Notes: generated from the letters alone by a model not told the origin. Positions 23,554 to 31,564 are shown, counted from the first letter of the stretch. The stretch is DNA of 37,987 nt from an uncultured Clostridia bacterium (GCA_934757865.1 CAKVLS010000011.1:1-37987), one strand, 5' to 3'. A program made the numbers and translations.

Positions 23554-24738
23554 ATGAAAAAAACAATTAAAGATTTGGACGTAAAGGGTAAAAAAGTTTT
23601 ATTAAGAGTTGACTTCAATGTCCCTATGGAAAACGGCGTTATCACTGATGATAACAGAATTTTGGAGTCTCTTGCTACAATCAACTATTTGATTGACAAC
23701 GGAGCTAAACTGATTGTTTGCTCACACCTAGGCAGACCAAAGGGCAAAGTAGACCTAAAATATACTCTAAAACCAGTAGCTGACAGACTAGCAAGTTTGG
23801 TAAAAGCTCCTGTATACTTTGCAGAAGATACAGTTGGTCCTGACGCTAAGAAAAAAGCCAAAGCTCTAAAAGAGGGCGAGATTCTTGTACTTGAGAATTT
23901 GAGATTCCAAGCAGAAGAAGAGGCTAATGATCCTAAGTTTGTTAAAAAACTTGCATCTCTTGCAGATATCTATGTTAACGATGCTTTTGGTACAGCTCAC
24001 CGTAAACACGCTTCAACTTATGGTGTTGCAGAACTTTTGCCTAACGCAGTTGGTTTCCTTATGGGCAAAGAGATTAAAGTTATCGAAGGACTTTTGACAA
24101 ATGCAGAAAGACCTTTTGTTGCAATCCTTGGCGGAGCTAAGATTGAGGACAAGATTCCAGTAATCGAGAACCTAATCAAAAAAGTAGATACTATCCTTAT
24201 CGGTGGTGGTATGGCATATACATTTATTAAGGCTGAGGGCGGAAAAGTTGGTGCATCTCTTGTTGATGATACAAAACTTGACCTTGCTAAGAAGCTTCTA
24301 AAAACTGCTGAGAAGAAAGGTGTTAAGATAGTTCTTCCTGTTGATGTAGTTGCTAATACTGAGTTTGCAGACAAGGGCAAAATCAAAAAGTTCCCAGCAA
24401 ACAATATCCCTGACAACTATCAAGGCCTAGACATTGGACCTAAGACAGTAAAAATCTTCAAGAGCTATATCAAAAATGCTAAGACTGTTATCTGGAATGG
24501 ACCAGTTGGCGTTTGCGAGTTTAACCACTTCAAAGTAGGTACTGACAAAGTTGCAAAAGCTCTAGCAAAATCAAAAGCATTTAGCTTTATAGGTGGTGGA
24601 GATAGCGCAGCTGCTATCATCAAACTAGGCTATGCAAGAAAGATAAGCCACATCTCAACAGGCGGCGGCGCAAGCCTAACAATGCTTGAGGGCAAAAAAC
24701 TTCCTGGCGTAGAAGTAATCAGTAACAAAAGAAAGTAA
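23554..24738 (+). CDS. pgk: Phosphoglycerate kinase
   Basis: A 394-residue glycolytic enzyme moving phosphate between 1,3-bisphosphoglycerate and ADP. It begins MKKTIKDLDVKGKKVLLRVD and has substrate-site motifs RVDFNVPM and CSHLGRPKG, the ADP site GGAKIEDKI, and the C-terminal STGGGASLTMLEGK. Length is normal. AAAAAGGAAG is the binding site. It is followed by tpiA, the usual glycolytic pairing. No fusion or missing residue is seen. Confidence 0.98.
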   Translation: MKKTIKDLDVKGKKVLLRVDFNVPMENGVITDDNRILESLATINYLIDNGAKLIVCSHLGRPKGKVDLKYTLKPVADRLASLVKAPVYFAEDTVGPDAKKKAKALKEGEILVLENLRFQAEEEANDPKFVKKLASLADIYVNDAFGTAHRKHASTYGVAELLPNAVGFLMGKEIKVIEGLLTNAERPFVAILGGAKIEDKIPVIENLIKKVDTILIGGGMAYTFIKAEGGKVGASLVDDTKLDLAKKLLKTAEKKGVKIVLPVDVVANTEFADKGKIKKFPANNIPDNYQGLDIGPKTVKIFKSYIKNAKTVIWNGPVGVCEFNHFKVGTDKVAKALAKSKAFSFIGGGDSAAAIIKLGYARKISHISTGGGASLTMLEGKKLPGVEVISNKRK

Positions 24739-24774
24739 AAATATAATAAACTCATCTATTAAGAGGATAAAAAT

Positions 24775-25536
24775 ATGAATAAAAAAACTATTATCGCAAA
24801 CTTCAAAATGAACAAAACAAATAGTGAAGTAAAAGAATATCTAAAAGTTTTCAAAAAGCTTGTTAAAGGTAAGGACGCAAATATTGGTATTTGCGTGCCT
24901 TATACAGACTTAGCGTTAGCTGCTAAGCTTACCCGCAAAACTGGTATCATTGTCGGCGCTCAAAATATGAACGAGAACGACAAGGGTGCATACACAGGCG
25001 AAGTTTCTAGCAGCATGCTAAAAGACCTTGGCATCTATGCCACTCTTATAGGTCATAGCGAGAGAAGAAGTTATTATAACGAGACCAACGAGAGCGTAAA
25101 CAAAAAGACTATCAAAGCTCTAAGTGAGGGTATACTTCCTGTAGTTTGCATAGGCGAAAACTTAGAGGAGAGAAACGCTGGCAAAACTAATAGCGTCCTA
25201 AAAACTCAAATCAAAGGCGCTTTCAAAGATATCTCAAAAGAAGATTTTAGCAAGGTAATAGTTGCGTATGAGCCAGTATGGGCTATAGGTACAGGTGTCG
25301 TTCCAGAAAATAAACAGATAGTTTCTGCTATGGCAAGTATCCGTAAAACTATAGCTAGCTTATACGATGAGGCTACTGCCGAGAATACTATTATTCAATA
25401 TGGCGGCAGTGTAAACGACAAAAACGCAAAAGAAATAGCTGGTCTAAAAGGTGTAGACGGGGCATTAGTTGGTGGAGCAGGCCTTGATCCTGTGAAATTT
25501 AATGGCATTATTGACGCTTTTTTGTCAGTTAAATAA
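24775..25536 (+). CDS. tpiA: Triose-phosphate isomerase
   Basis: A 253-residue TIM barrel interconverting dihydroxyacetone phosphate and glyceraldehyde 3-phosphate. Catalytic Asn9 and Lys11 are in ANFKMNKT, His94 is in GHSERRSYYNE, and Glu166 is in AYEPVWAIGTG. The phosphate-binding loop GGSVNDKNAKE and GALVGGAGLDP close the barrel. It starts 36 bases after pgk behind AGAGGA and very likely shares its message. Confidence 0.98.
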   Translation: MNKKTIIANFKMNKTNSEVKEYLKVFKKLVKGKDANIGICVPYTDLALAAKLTRKTGIIVGAQNMNENDKGAYTGEVSSSMLKDLGIYATLIGHSERRSYYNETNESVNKKTIKALSEGILPVVCIGENLEERNAGKTNSVLKTQIKGAFKDISKEDFSKVIVAYEPVWAIGTGVVPENKQIVSAMASIRKTIASLYDEATAENTIIQYGGSVNDKNAKEIAGLKGVDGALVGGAGLDPVKFNGIIDAFLSVK

Positions 25537-25557
25537 AGCTAATAAGTATATTTTGCA

Positions 25558-25586
25558 TTGACATTTTGTGATATTTAATATATACT
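25558..25586 (+). promoter_or_regulatory. Strong promoter for the secG-rnr region
   Basis: Consensus TTGACA at 25558-25563, 17 bases, and TATACT at 25581-25586. It drives the small membrane protein and secG and probably rnr-smpB-ssrA by readthrough. Confidence 0.8.
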
Positions 25587-25621
25587 CAATATGTTAATAG
25601 TTAGGGGGGAGGTACCATAAT

Positions 25622-25837
25622 ATGCTAGCGAGCATCGCCAACCAATTTGTAACATTTTTGAGAAGTATAGACTTTGTGACAAGAATGATTATCATTTTTG
25701 CTTGTATAGTCCTTTCTTTGTGGTGCATTGTTAAATTTATTGGTGCCAATGTCCAAAAAACCAAAATCTCATGGCTTTACTTTTCTATAGCTATACTACT
25801 AACAACCGCAAGTATCTTGCTTGCTGTGTTTGACTAA
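25622..25837 (+). CDS. Small two-helix membrane protein, unknown function
   Basis: A 71-residue protein with two hydrophobic helices (about residues 20-40 and 50-68, IIIFACIVLSLWCIV and FSIAILLTTASILLAVF) joined by a short polar loop with KTK. A very strong GGGGGGAGG binding site lies 6 bases before the ATG. It is next to secG and shares its promoter. The two-helix plan resembles SecG or SecE in outline, but no family motif is seen; function unknown. Confidence 0.75.
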   Translation: MLASIANQFVTFLRSIDFVTRMIIIFACIVLSLWCIVKFIGANVQKTKISWLYFSIAILLTTASILLAVFD

Positions 25838-25857
25838 ATTTTTTAAGGAGTTTTACG

Positions 25858-26169
25858 ATGTTATTTAACTTACTAGGTGCGACAGGCCTTCCTGTTTGGG
25901 TAACCAACAGCTTTCCTATTATAAGACAAATATTGATGGTGCTAGTTTTTGTAGCAGCAATTTGTATGATAATTGTTACTATGATACAACCAGGCGAATC
26001 AAGTGGTGGTACTAATGTAATAACTGGTGCTAGTGAGAGTTTTTATTCAAAAAACAAATCAAGCTCTAGAGAGGGCAGATTCAAAAGACTTACTATTGCG
26101 CTTTCTATCTTTATAGCTGTAGCAGTTATTATCTACTGTATTCTAACTACAATTTACGGTGGTAAATAA
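25858..26169 (+). CDS. secG: Protein translocase subunit SecG
   Basis: A 103-residue protein with two membrane helices. The SecG pattern is visible: first helix ending in MIIVTMIQPGESSGG, then the loop with SGGTNVITGASESF, then LTIALSIFIAVAVIIYCIL. SecG aids SecA-driven export through SecY. The N-terminal 20 residues are longer than in short SecG forms. The place upstream of rnr-smpB-ssrA matches Bacillus gene order (secG-yvaK-rnr-smpB). Confidence 0.88.
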   Translation: MLFNLLGATGLPVWVTNSFPIIRQILMVLVFVAAICMIIVTMIQPGESSGGTNVITGASESFYSKNKSSSREGRFKRLTIALSIFIAVAVIIYCILTTIYGGK

Positions 26170-26178
26170 TAGAAGTCT

Positions 26179-26212
26179 TAAGAGTGGAGAGTGATTTTCC
26201 ACTCTTATTTTA
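26179..26212 (+). terminator. Partial terminator or attenuator between secG and rnr
   Basis: TAAGAGTGGA (26179-26188) pairs with TCCACTCTTA (26198-26207). The tail is T-rich but interrupted by A, so it probably only lowers readthrough into rnr. Confidence 0.6.
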
Positions 26213-26231
26213 TCTTACAAAAGGGGTTAAC

Positions 26232-28367
26232 ATGGAACTAAAACAAAACATACTTGACTGTATGGAAACTAATAATATTTTACACGACAATATGCGTGAA
26301 CTTGCTAATAAGATTGCCGAAAAACTAAGCGTTGATTCTAAGGACGTTGTTTTGTGCCTAAAAGAGCTAATCAGTGCCGGCGATGTTTATGAGTATGACA
26401 AAGGCAGATTTGCCTCAACTACTTCGCTTGGAATGGTAAAAGGCAAACTTATAGGCCACAATAGAGGCTTTGGGTTCGTTTCTAGAGGGCCAAAGGCTGA
26501 GGATGTATTTATTCCTGCTAAGTTTATGAACGGCGCTCTTAATAACGATATCGTCCTTGTAGAAATATTAAGAGACGATGTAGAAGAGGGACACAGTGAA
26601 GAAGGCAAAGTTGTCAAAATCATTTCTCGTGGCACAGACCAAATAGTTGGCACTTACCAAAAGTGTAAAAACTTTGGTTGGGTTCTTCCGGACGATAATA
26701 AATTTAACAAGGACATATTTATCCCAGCTGGCAAGAGCAGAAATGCCAAAGACGGAGACACTGTCGTTGTTACTATCACAAGCTATGGCGGTCAAAAGAA
26801 GCCAGAAGGTTTTGTAAACGAGATAATAGGTGACAAGAGTGCACCGGGCAATGATGTACTTAGCCTTATGAGACAGTACAAGATATATGAGGAGTTCCCA
26901 AAAGATGTAATGGATTATGCTTTGTCTATTCCTCAAACTGTTTCTGACAATGCCAAAAAGAATCGTAAGGACTTTACTAAACTTACAACTTTCACAATAG
27001 ACGGCGAAGACTCTAAGGACTTTGACGATGCCGTATCTCTTACTATGGAAGATGGCTATTATAACTTGGGCGTACATATTGCCGATGTTGGTCACTATGT
27101 CCAAAAAGACGGCATACTTGACAAAGAGGCTTACAAAAGAGGTACTAGCGTATACTTTTGTGATAGAGTTGTGCCTATGCTTCCAAAAGAGCTTTCTAAC
27201 GGTATCTGCTCACTTAATGAGGGCGTAGATAGATTGACACTTTCTTGTATGATGAAAATTGACAAAGACGGTAATGTAGTATCTCATGAGATATGCAGTT
27301 CGTTCATTAGGTCAAAACATCGTATGACATATACCTCTGTATTTAAGATGTTAGAGGGCGATGAAGAGGAAAACAAAAAGTACGCAGATATAGCGGACAT
27401 TATTCACAATATGGGTGAACTTTCTGACATTCTTTTGAAAAAGCGTCAAGAAAGAGGCTCAATAGATTTTGATTTTCCAGAAACCTACCTTGTAATTGAC
27501 GAAAACGGTAAGCTTGTAGATGTTAGAGCAAGAGAAACCAATAGAGCTCATAGACTAATAGAGACATTTATGGTTATCGCTAACGAAACAGTAGCTGAGC
27601 ATATGTACAAAGAAAAAGTTCCTTTTGTATATCGTGTGCACGAAACACCAGATGTTGAAAAGATGACAACTCTATTTGCTTTCCTTGATTCATTTGGTAT
27701 TCATTATGACGCAGACCTAAGAGATGTTAAGCCAAAAGATATTCAAAACATTCTAAATGAAATTGATGGCAAAGAGTACAAAGATGTTATCAGTACTGTT
27801 ATGCTAAGATCACTTAAAAAGGCAAGATATTTGCCACAATGTCTAGGGCACTTTGGACTAGCAAGCACGTATTATTGCCACTTTACATCTCCTATTAGAA
27901 GATATCCAGACCTATGTATTCATAGAATAATCAAACAATACTTGCACGGAACTCTTAATGGGCAAGTAAAAGCTGAGCTTACGCCATTTGTAGAGGAGGC
28001 AAGCACTCAATCTAGCGAGAGAGAAAAGTTGGCCGAAGAGATGGAAAGAGCAGTTGATGACCTTAAGAAGACTGAGTTTATGAGCGAGCACATTGGAGAG
28101 AACTACCCAGGTATCATCTCAGGACTTAACCAAAGAGGCTTGTTCGTAATGCTAGAAAATACCGCCGAGGGAATAATCAATATAGACAGACTTCCTGACG
28201 ACGACTACGAGTATGACGATACAACATTTAGTTTAATAGGCAATAACAACCGCTTTAGACTAGGCGACAAACTTGAAATTCAAGTATTTGACACTAATGT
28301 TAGAGAGAGAAAAATCTATTTCAATTTTGTCAAAAAATTACCTAACGAAAATATAGAAAAGGAGTAA
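26232..28367 (+). CDS. rnr: Ribonuclease R
   Basis: From ATG 26232 (behind AAAGGGG), 711 residues. Order: N-terminal winged-helix, cold-shock domain (KGKLIGHNRGFGFVSRGPKA), second OB domain, RNB catalytic domain and C-terminal S1 domain (PGIISGLNQRGLFVMLENT). Catalytic Asp257, Asp263, Asp265 and Asp266 are in TIDGEDSKDFDDAV; HFTSPIRRYPDLCIHR is the other signature. It degrades structured RNA 3' to 5' and works with tmRNA-SmpB, encoded next. A longer frame from 26184 overlaps the upstream hairpin and lacks a binding site. Confidence 0.97.
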   Translation: MELKQNILDCMETNNILHDNMRELANKIAEKLSVDSKDVVLCLKELISAGDVYEYDKGRFASTTSLGMVKGKLIGHNRGFGFVSRGPKAEDVFIPAKFMNGALNNDIVLVEILRDDVEEGHSEEGKVVKIISRGTDQIVGTYQKCKNFGWVLPDDNKFNKDIFIPAGKSRNAKDGDTVVVTITSYGGQKKPEGFVNEIIGDKSAPGNDVLSLMRQYKIYEEFPKDVMDYALSIPQTVSDNAKKNRKDFTKLTTFTIDGEDSKDFDDAVSLTMEDGYYNLGVHIADVGHYVQKDGILDKEAYKRGTSVYFCDRVVPMLPKELSNGICSLNEGVDRLTLSCMMKIDKDGNVVSHEICSSFIRSKHRMTYTSVFKMLEGDEEENKKYADIADIIHNMGELSDILLKKRQERGSIDFDFPETYLVIDENGKLVDVRARETNRAHRLIETFMVIANETVAEHMYKEKVPFVYRVHETPDVEKMTTLFAFLDSFGIHYDADLRDVKPKDIQNILNEIDGKEYKDVISTVMLRSLKKARYLPQCLGHFGLASTYYCHFTSPIRRYPDLCIHRIIKQYLHGTLNGQVKAELTPFVEEASTQSSEREKLAEEMERAVDDLKKTEFMSEHIGENYPGIISGLNQRGLFVMLENTAEGIINIDRLPDDDYEYDDTTFSLIGNNNRFRLGDKLEIQVFDTNVRERKIYFNFVKKLPNENIEKE

Positions 28368-28371
28368 GATT

Positions 28372-28812
28372 TTGAAAGTAATAGCTACTAACAAAAAAGC
28401 ACATTTTAACTACGAAATCCTAGAGCGTTTTACCGCAGGTATTGCTCTTGAGGGTAGTGAAGTAAAATCAATAAGACTTGGCAATATCCGTATCAATGAT
28501 GCTTTTGTTAGTATCAAAAACGGAGAAATCTGGCTAAAAAACTCATTTGTTAAACAGTACGAAAAAGCTTCATCATTCGTCCCAAAAGCAGACCGTGACC
28601 GCAAGCTTTTGCTTAACAAAAATGAGATACTAAAATTAAAACAAAAATCCGCCGAAAAGGGACTAACTATAGTCCCTTTGGCAGCGGGGTTTAATGGGGG
28701 TCTAGTTAAGATAGAGATTGGACTATGCAGAGGCAAAAAATTATTTGACAAAAAACAAACTCTAAAAGAAAAAGATATCCAAAAATCAGCACAAAGACAG
28801 CTAGTTAGCTAG
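28372..28812 (+). CDS. smpB: SsrA-binding protein SmpB
   Basis: A 146-residue protein starting at TTG 28372, 7 bases after an AAAAGGAG site. It has the SmpB barrel (KKAHFNYEILERFTAGIALE, GSEVKSIRLGNIRINDAFV), the KADRDRKLLLNK segment and the basic C-terminal tail KKLFDKKQTLKEKDIQKSAQ. It carries alanyl-tmRNA to stalled ribosomes, with the tail placed in the mRNA channel. The tmRNA gene follows after 8 bases, so the two are probably one precursor. Confidence 0.97.
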   Translation: MKVIATNKKAHFNYEILERFTAGIALEGSEVKSIRLGNIRINDAFVSIKNGEIWLKNSFVKQYEKASSFVPKADRDRKLLLNKNEILKLKQKSAEKGLTIVPLAAGFNGGLVKIEIGLCRGKKLFDKKQTLKEKDIQKSAQRQLVS

Positions 28813-28820
28813 TCTTTTTT

Positions 28821-29166
28821 GGGGGCGACTTGGCTTTGACGGGGAGGTTGAAGTCGTTGTGTAAAGCATGTCGCAGGTGTGGACTGCGTAAAAACCGCAA
28901 AACGCTTAAATGCAAACAAAAATCTTAGCCTAGCTGCAGCGTAATGTAGCTTGTCTATAAGTTAACTCACGGAACTTATACGACATCAATTAGTGAGAAA
29001 CAGCCATACAAGAGCTACCTGAGTATGTCTGTAAAAATTTTTGGTAGATAGAGAAGGGCTTTTTGTTTGTGAAAAAAACTTCTTGAAACTAAACCACAAA
29101 CTAAGCATGTAGAAAAGCAATGCCTTACCTTTTCGGACGTGGGTTCAATTCCCACCGCCTCCACCA
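28821..29166 (+). ncRNA. ssrA: Transfer-messenger RNA (tmRNA)
   Basis: The 5' end GGGGGCGACTTGGCTTTGAC and the 3' end CGCCTCCACCA form the tRNA-like acceptor stem (GGGGGCG with CGCCTCC, one G-U). A T-arm, GTGGGTTCAATTCCCAC, is at 29139-29155, and CCA is encoded. The internal reading frame at 28912-28944 starts with GCA and gives ANKNLSLAAA before TAA. tmRNA frees ribosomes stalled on broken messages and tags the product for proteolysis. It adjoins smpB and rnr. No tRNA-like intron or two-piece permutation is seen. Confidence 0.97.
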
Positions 29167-29170
29167 AATA

Positions 29171-29203
29171 AAAACACCTTAAATTACTTAAGGTGTTTTT
29201 TTT
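29171..29203 (+). terminator. Intrinsic terminator of ssrA
   Basis: AACACCTTAA pairs with TTAAGGTGTT around ATTAC, followed by eight T. It begins five bases after the encoded CCA end. Confidence 0.93.
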
Positions 29204-29222
29204 ATAAAAATGTCATAAAAAT

Positions 29223-29251
29223 TTGAAATAGAAAATTTTTAATGTAATAAT
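29223..29251 (+). promoter_or_regulatory. Candidate promoter for the post-ssrA gene pair
   Basis: TTGAAA at 29223-29228, 17 bases, then AATAAT at 29246-29251. The leader of about 90 bases can form AGCATTA (29264-29270) with TAATGCT (29297-29303), followed by TTTTATA. Confidence 0.5.
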
Positions 29252-29345
29252 TTAGACAAATATAGCATTAGTTTTAGTTCAAATAAATAATAAATATAAT
29301 GCTTTTTATAAAAAAATAAAACAAATATTTACAAGAGGTGATATA

Positions 29346-29639
29346 ATGGGGTCAGGTGGAGTTCCTAATAGGGCAGTAGAAAGAGTTAATGGAAGAAATG
29401 GAGATTTGCCAACAAGTAATGCAAAACCTAATTCTAGATATGATCTATATACAAATGGTAAAAAAATTCAAAGTAGATGGTTTGATTCTAGTGGTAAAGT
29501 AGTTAGAAATAGAGATTATTCTCATCAAAATGCTCATAATAATCATTTTTTCCCTCATGATCATGATTGGAATTGGGAAAAGGGTTATCCATTTAGGAAT
29601 AGAGAAAACTTAGAACCTAATTACAAATTATTCAATTAA
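29346..29639 (+). CDS. 97-residue His/Trp-rich protein, possible toxin-type or phage-type C-terminal module
   Basis: The ATG follows an excellent AGAGGTGAT site. The pattern NGKKIQSRWFDSSGKVVRNR followed by DYSH, NNHFFPHDHDWNW resembles short modules at the ends of polymorphic toxins and phage head-associated proteins, recalled from memory and not assigned to a named family. Asp57, His60, His64, His67, His71 and His73 could bind metal. There is no signal peptide or membrane helix. It stands alone as a small protein, 12 bases before the DUF4417 gene, so the two are one operon. Toxin activity is inference only; a nuclease is one possibility. Confidence 0.7.
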   Translation: MGSGGVPNRAVERVNGRNGDLPTSNAKPNSRYDLYTNGKKIQSRWFDSSGKVVRNRDYSHQNAHNNHFFPHDHDWNWEKGYPFRNRENLEPNYKLFN

Positions 29640-29651
29640 GGAAGGAAATAT

Positions 29652-30848
29652 ATGTCTAAGAAAATGAGTAATTATGAAATAGATAAGCAAAAAAAGAAAC
29701 AAAAACTTGTAAGAAATGAATTTTTGTATAATGAAAACTCTGTGGGAAAATATAATATTCCAATAATTAGAAAACAAAATATAAACTTAGATGAAATACA
29801 ACTTTTAAGCTATGTTGATTGTAAAAATAACGATCAAGAAAATTGCAATAAAACAATTCATTTTTTTACATATGATTGGAAATTTGAAAAAGTATATGAA
29901 AATGCCGAAGAAGAACTAGAAAAATTAAAACAATATAAGTATTTACTTAGTCCTGATTTTAGTATTTTTACAAATATGCCAGTTGCGTTACAAATTGAAA
30001 ATATTTTTAAGAATCGTTGGTGTGGAGCTTATTGGCAAAGTAAAGGATTAAAAGTAATCCCAACTGTTAGTTGGGGAGATGAAACTTCTTTTGATTTTTG
30101 TTTTGATGGAATTGAAGAAGGATCTGTAGTCGCAGTTTGTACATATTATAGAGAGAATTGTGAAGAAGAATTTATGCTTGGATACAATGAAATGCTAAAA
30201 CGTATAAAACCAAGCGCTATTGTTTGTTATGATGAACCCTTTCAATCTATGACTGGTAATATTAAAGAATTTTTACCAACAACTTACGAGTGGACAAAAA
30301 AATTAGGTTGGAGTGATTTAGTTCAGTTTAAGTGGGAAAAACTCAATAAAAATGTTTCGGGTTTGGATCCTCAAGATTTTAAGTTTTTTGATTATGATGA
30401 CCCTTATGTAAAAGATCAGCCAGTAAAGTGCTCCATATGCGGAGAGATTGCACTGCAAGATCAATATGGTAATGGCGAGTGTAAACATTGTGGTTGGAAA
30501 TTTAGTAAAGATGAAGATAAATTTGAAAAAGGGCTAGGCATAAGTTATCCAATGCTTGTTACACCAACTACAGCTAGAGAACAGTATAAAAAAGGATTGC
30601 CTTTTAAGGCAACATTTGAAGAATTTGTAAATGGTTTGTATTTTTATAGTGAGATGCTTTTTGTTTACAAAAACATAACTTATGAAGTTTTCTTAGATAA
30701 AAATGATAATATTATTTTTTGTTCTAAAGAAATGCAACAACAATACTCAACAAGACAAGATTTTGAAAATAACGCTCATATAGAAGGGGTATTACTAAAA
30801 GACTTGTGGGAAGATGTAACTTTTGCAGGTTTCATGTATTGCGGATAA
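29652..30848 (+). CDS. DUF4417 protein fused to zinc ribbon and unknown C-terminal domain
   Basis: A 398-residue soluble protein. Residues about 35-235 match DUF4417: IPIIRKQNINLDE, then LSPDFSIFTNMPVALQIE, CGAYWQSKGLKVIPTVSWGD and FCFDGIEEGSVVAVCTYYR. Next is a zinc ribbon, Cys260-x2-Cys263 and Cys277-x2-Cys280, then a 118-residue domain with AREQYKKGLPFKATFEEFVN and HIEGVLLKDLWEDV that looks like small immunity-type domains. DUF4417 occurs in phages and mobile DNA; function unknown. Leucine is mostly TTA, unlike the CTA/CTT-rich core genes, suggesting recent transfer. AAGGAAGG precedes the ATG. It is likely the partner of the 97-residue protein. Confidence 0.85.
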   Translation: MSKKMSNYEIDKQKKKQKLVRNEFLYNENSVGKYNIPIIRKQNINLDEIQLLSYVDCKNNDQENCNKTIHFFTYDWKFEKVYENAEEELEKLKQYKYLLSPDFSIFTNMPVALQIENIFKNRWCGAYWQSKGLKVIPTVSWGDETSFDFCFDGIEEGSVVAVCTYYRENCEEEFMLGYNEMLKRIKPSAIVCYDEPFQSMTGNIKEFLPTTYEWTKKLGWSDLVQFKWEKLNKNVSGLDPQDFKFFDYDDPYVKDQPVKCSICGEIALQDQYGNGECKHCGWKFSKDEDKFEKGLGISYPMLVTPTTAREQYKKGLPFKATFEEFVNGLYFYSEMLFVYKNITYEVFLDKNDNIIFCSKEMQQQYSTRQDFENNAHIEGVLLKDLWEDVTFAGFMYCG

Positions 30849-30876
30849 ATAGCTACATTATGTGGCTATTTTTTAT
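30848..30876 (+). terminator. Intrinsic terminator after the DUF4417 gene
   Basis: ATAGCTACA (30849-30857) pairs with TGTGGCTAT (30861-30869), with one T-G pair and a TTA loop, followed by six T. It closes the post-ssrA pair. Confidence 0.8.
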
Positions 30877-30905
30877 TTGTTCAAATGATCATTTGCTTGT
30901 ATAAT
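30877..30905 (+). promoter_or_regulatory. Promoter with perfect palindrome in its spacer
   Basis: TTGTTC at 30877-30882, 17 bases, then TATAAT at 30900-30905. The spacer contains CAAATGATCATTTG at 30882-30895, a perfect 14-base palindrome, in the position of a repressor operator. Confidence 0.7.
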
Positions 30906-30956
30906 ACTTTGTGTAAGAGTAATTTTGAGAAGTATATTTTTTAGAGAGAGGTAAAT

Positions 30957-31496
30957 ATGGAATATAAAGGCACTACATTTGGGGCAATAGTTGCGACCCC
31001 AGGGGCGGGCAAGTCATACTTGTGCGATAAGTATCCCGAGAGGTTTACTGATGCGGATGAGGTTAGACTTAGAATAAAATATTTTGTACCCGAAGGCATA
31101 ACAAGAGCAGAGCTCGAGGATACAAAAGGCGAAAGAACTTTTGCAAGAAGATTTAGCGGTAGTGAATATATATCCGCCCTTAATGAGGAACTTGATAAAG
31201 AAGTCTCTCTTGGCAAAATATTGATATGTTCTCCACACCCAGAACTTATTGATTATCTAAAAAGTAGAGGTATAAAATTTTGCCTAGTCTACCAAGCAAA
31301 AGATATGCGTGAAGAACTAAAAAAGCGTATGGAGCAAAGAGGCAATAGACCAAAAGTTGTTAAAGAAAATTATGACTTATTTGATGACTATTATATCAAG
31401 AACACAACCGAAACTGACTCTGCTGTAAGATATGAGTTTGGCCACGGCGAGTACTTAGAGAACATAATCCGTGACCACTTTGGCCTTGATTTTTAG
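30957..31496 (+). CDS. P-loop kinase-like protein
   Basis: A 179-residue cytoplasmic protein with a clear Walker A at residues 13-20 (ATPGAGKS), then DADEVRLRIKYF and a strand-plus-motif ILICSPHPELIDYLKSRGIK that reads like a nucleotide-kinase core. MREELKKRMEQRGNR may be the lid arginines. The end HGEYLENIIRDHFGLDF fits a small phage-type nucleotide or polynucleotide kinase. The substrate cannot be named. It has its own promoter, an AGAGAGG binding site and a bidirectional terminator, so it is monocistronic. Confidence 0.78.
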   Translation: MEYKGTTFGAIVATPGAGKSYLCDKYPERFTDADEVRLRIKYFVPEGITRAELEDTKGERTFARRFSGSEYISALNEELDKEVSLGKILICSPHPELIDYLKSRGIKFCLVYQAKDMREELKKRMEQRGNRPKVVKENYDLFDDYYIKNTTETDSAVRYEFGHGEYLENIIRDHFGLDF

Positions 31497-31524
31497 AAAG
31501 TTAATTTTAGAATAATAAAAACAA

Positions 31525-31556
31525 AAAAACACTCAAAAATTTTGAGTGTTTTTTGT
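31525..31556. terminator. Bidirectional terminator between convergent genes
   Basis: AACACTCAAAA and TTTTGAGTGTT form a perfect stem with A runs on the left and T runs on the right, so it works on both strands. It ends the kinase-like gene and the minus-strand SHOCT gene. Confidence 0.92.
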
Positions 31557-31564
31557 TAAAGTCA

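Noticed and set aside
26568..27104. Minus-strand frame of 178 residues inside rnr
   Set aside because: The plus strand encodes well-conserved RNase R domains there; the reverse frame has no recognisable motif.
28795..28820. Terminator between smpB and ssrA (CTAG repeats followed by six T)
   Set aside because: The stem is only four pairs plus a bulged extension, too weak; smpB and ssrA are probably cotranscribed.
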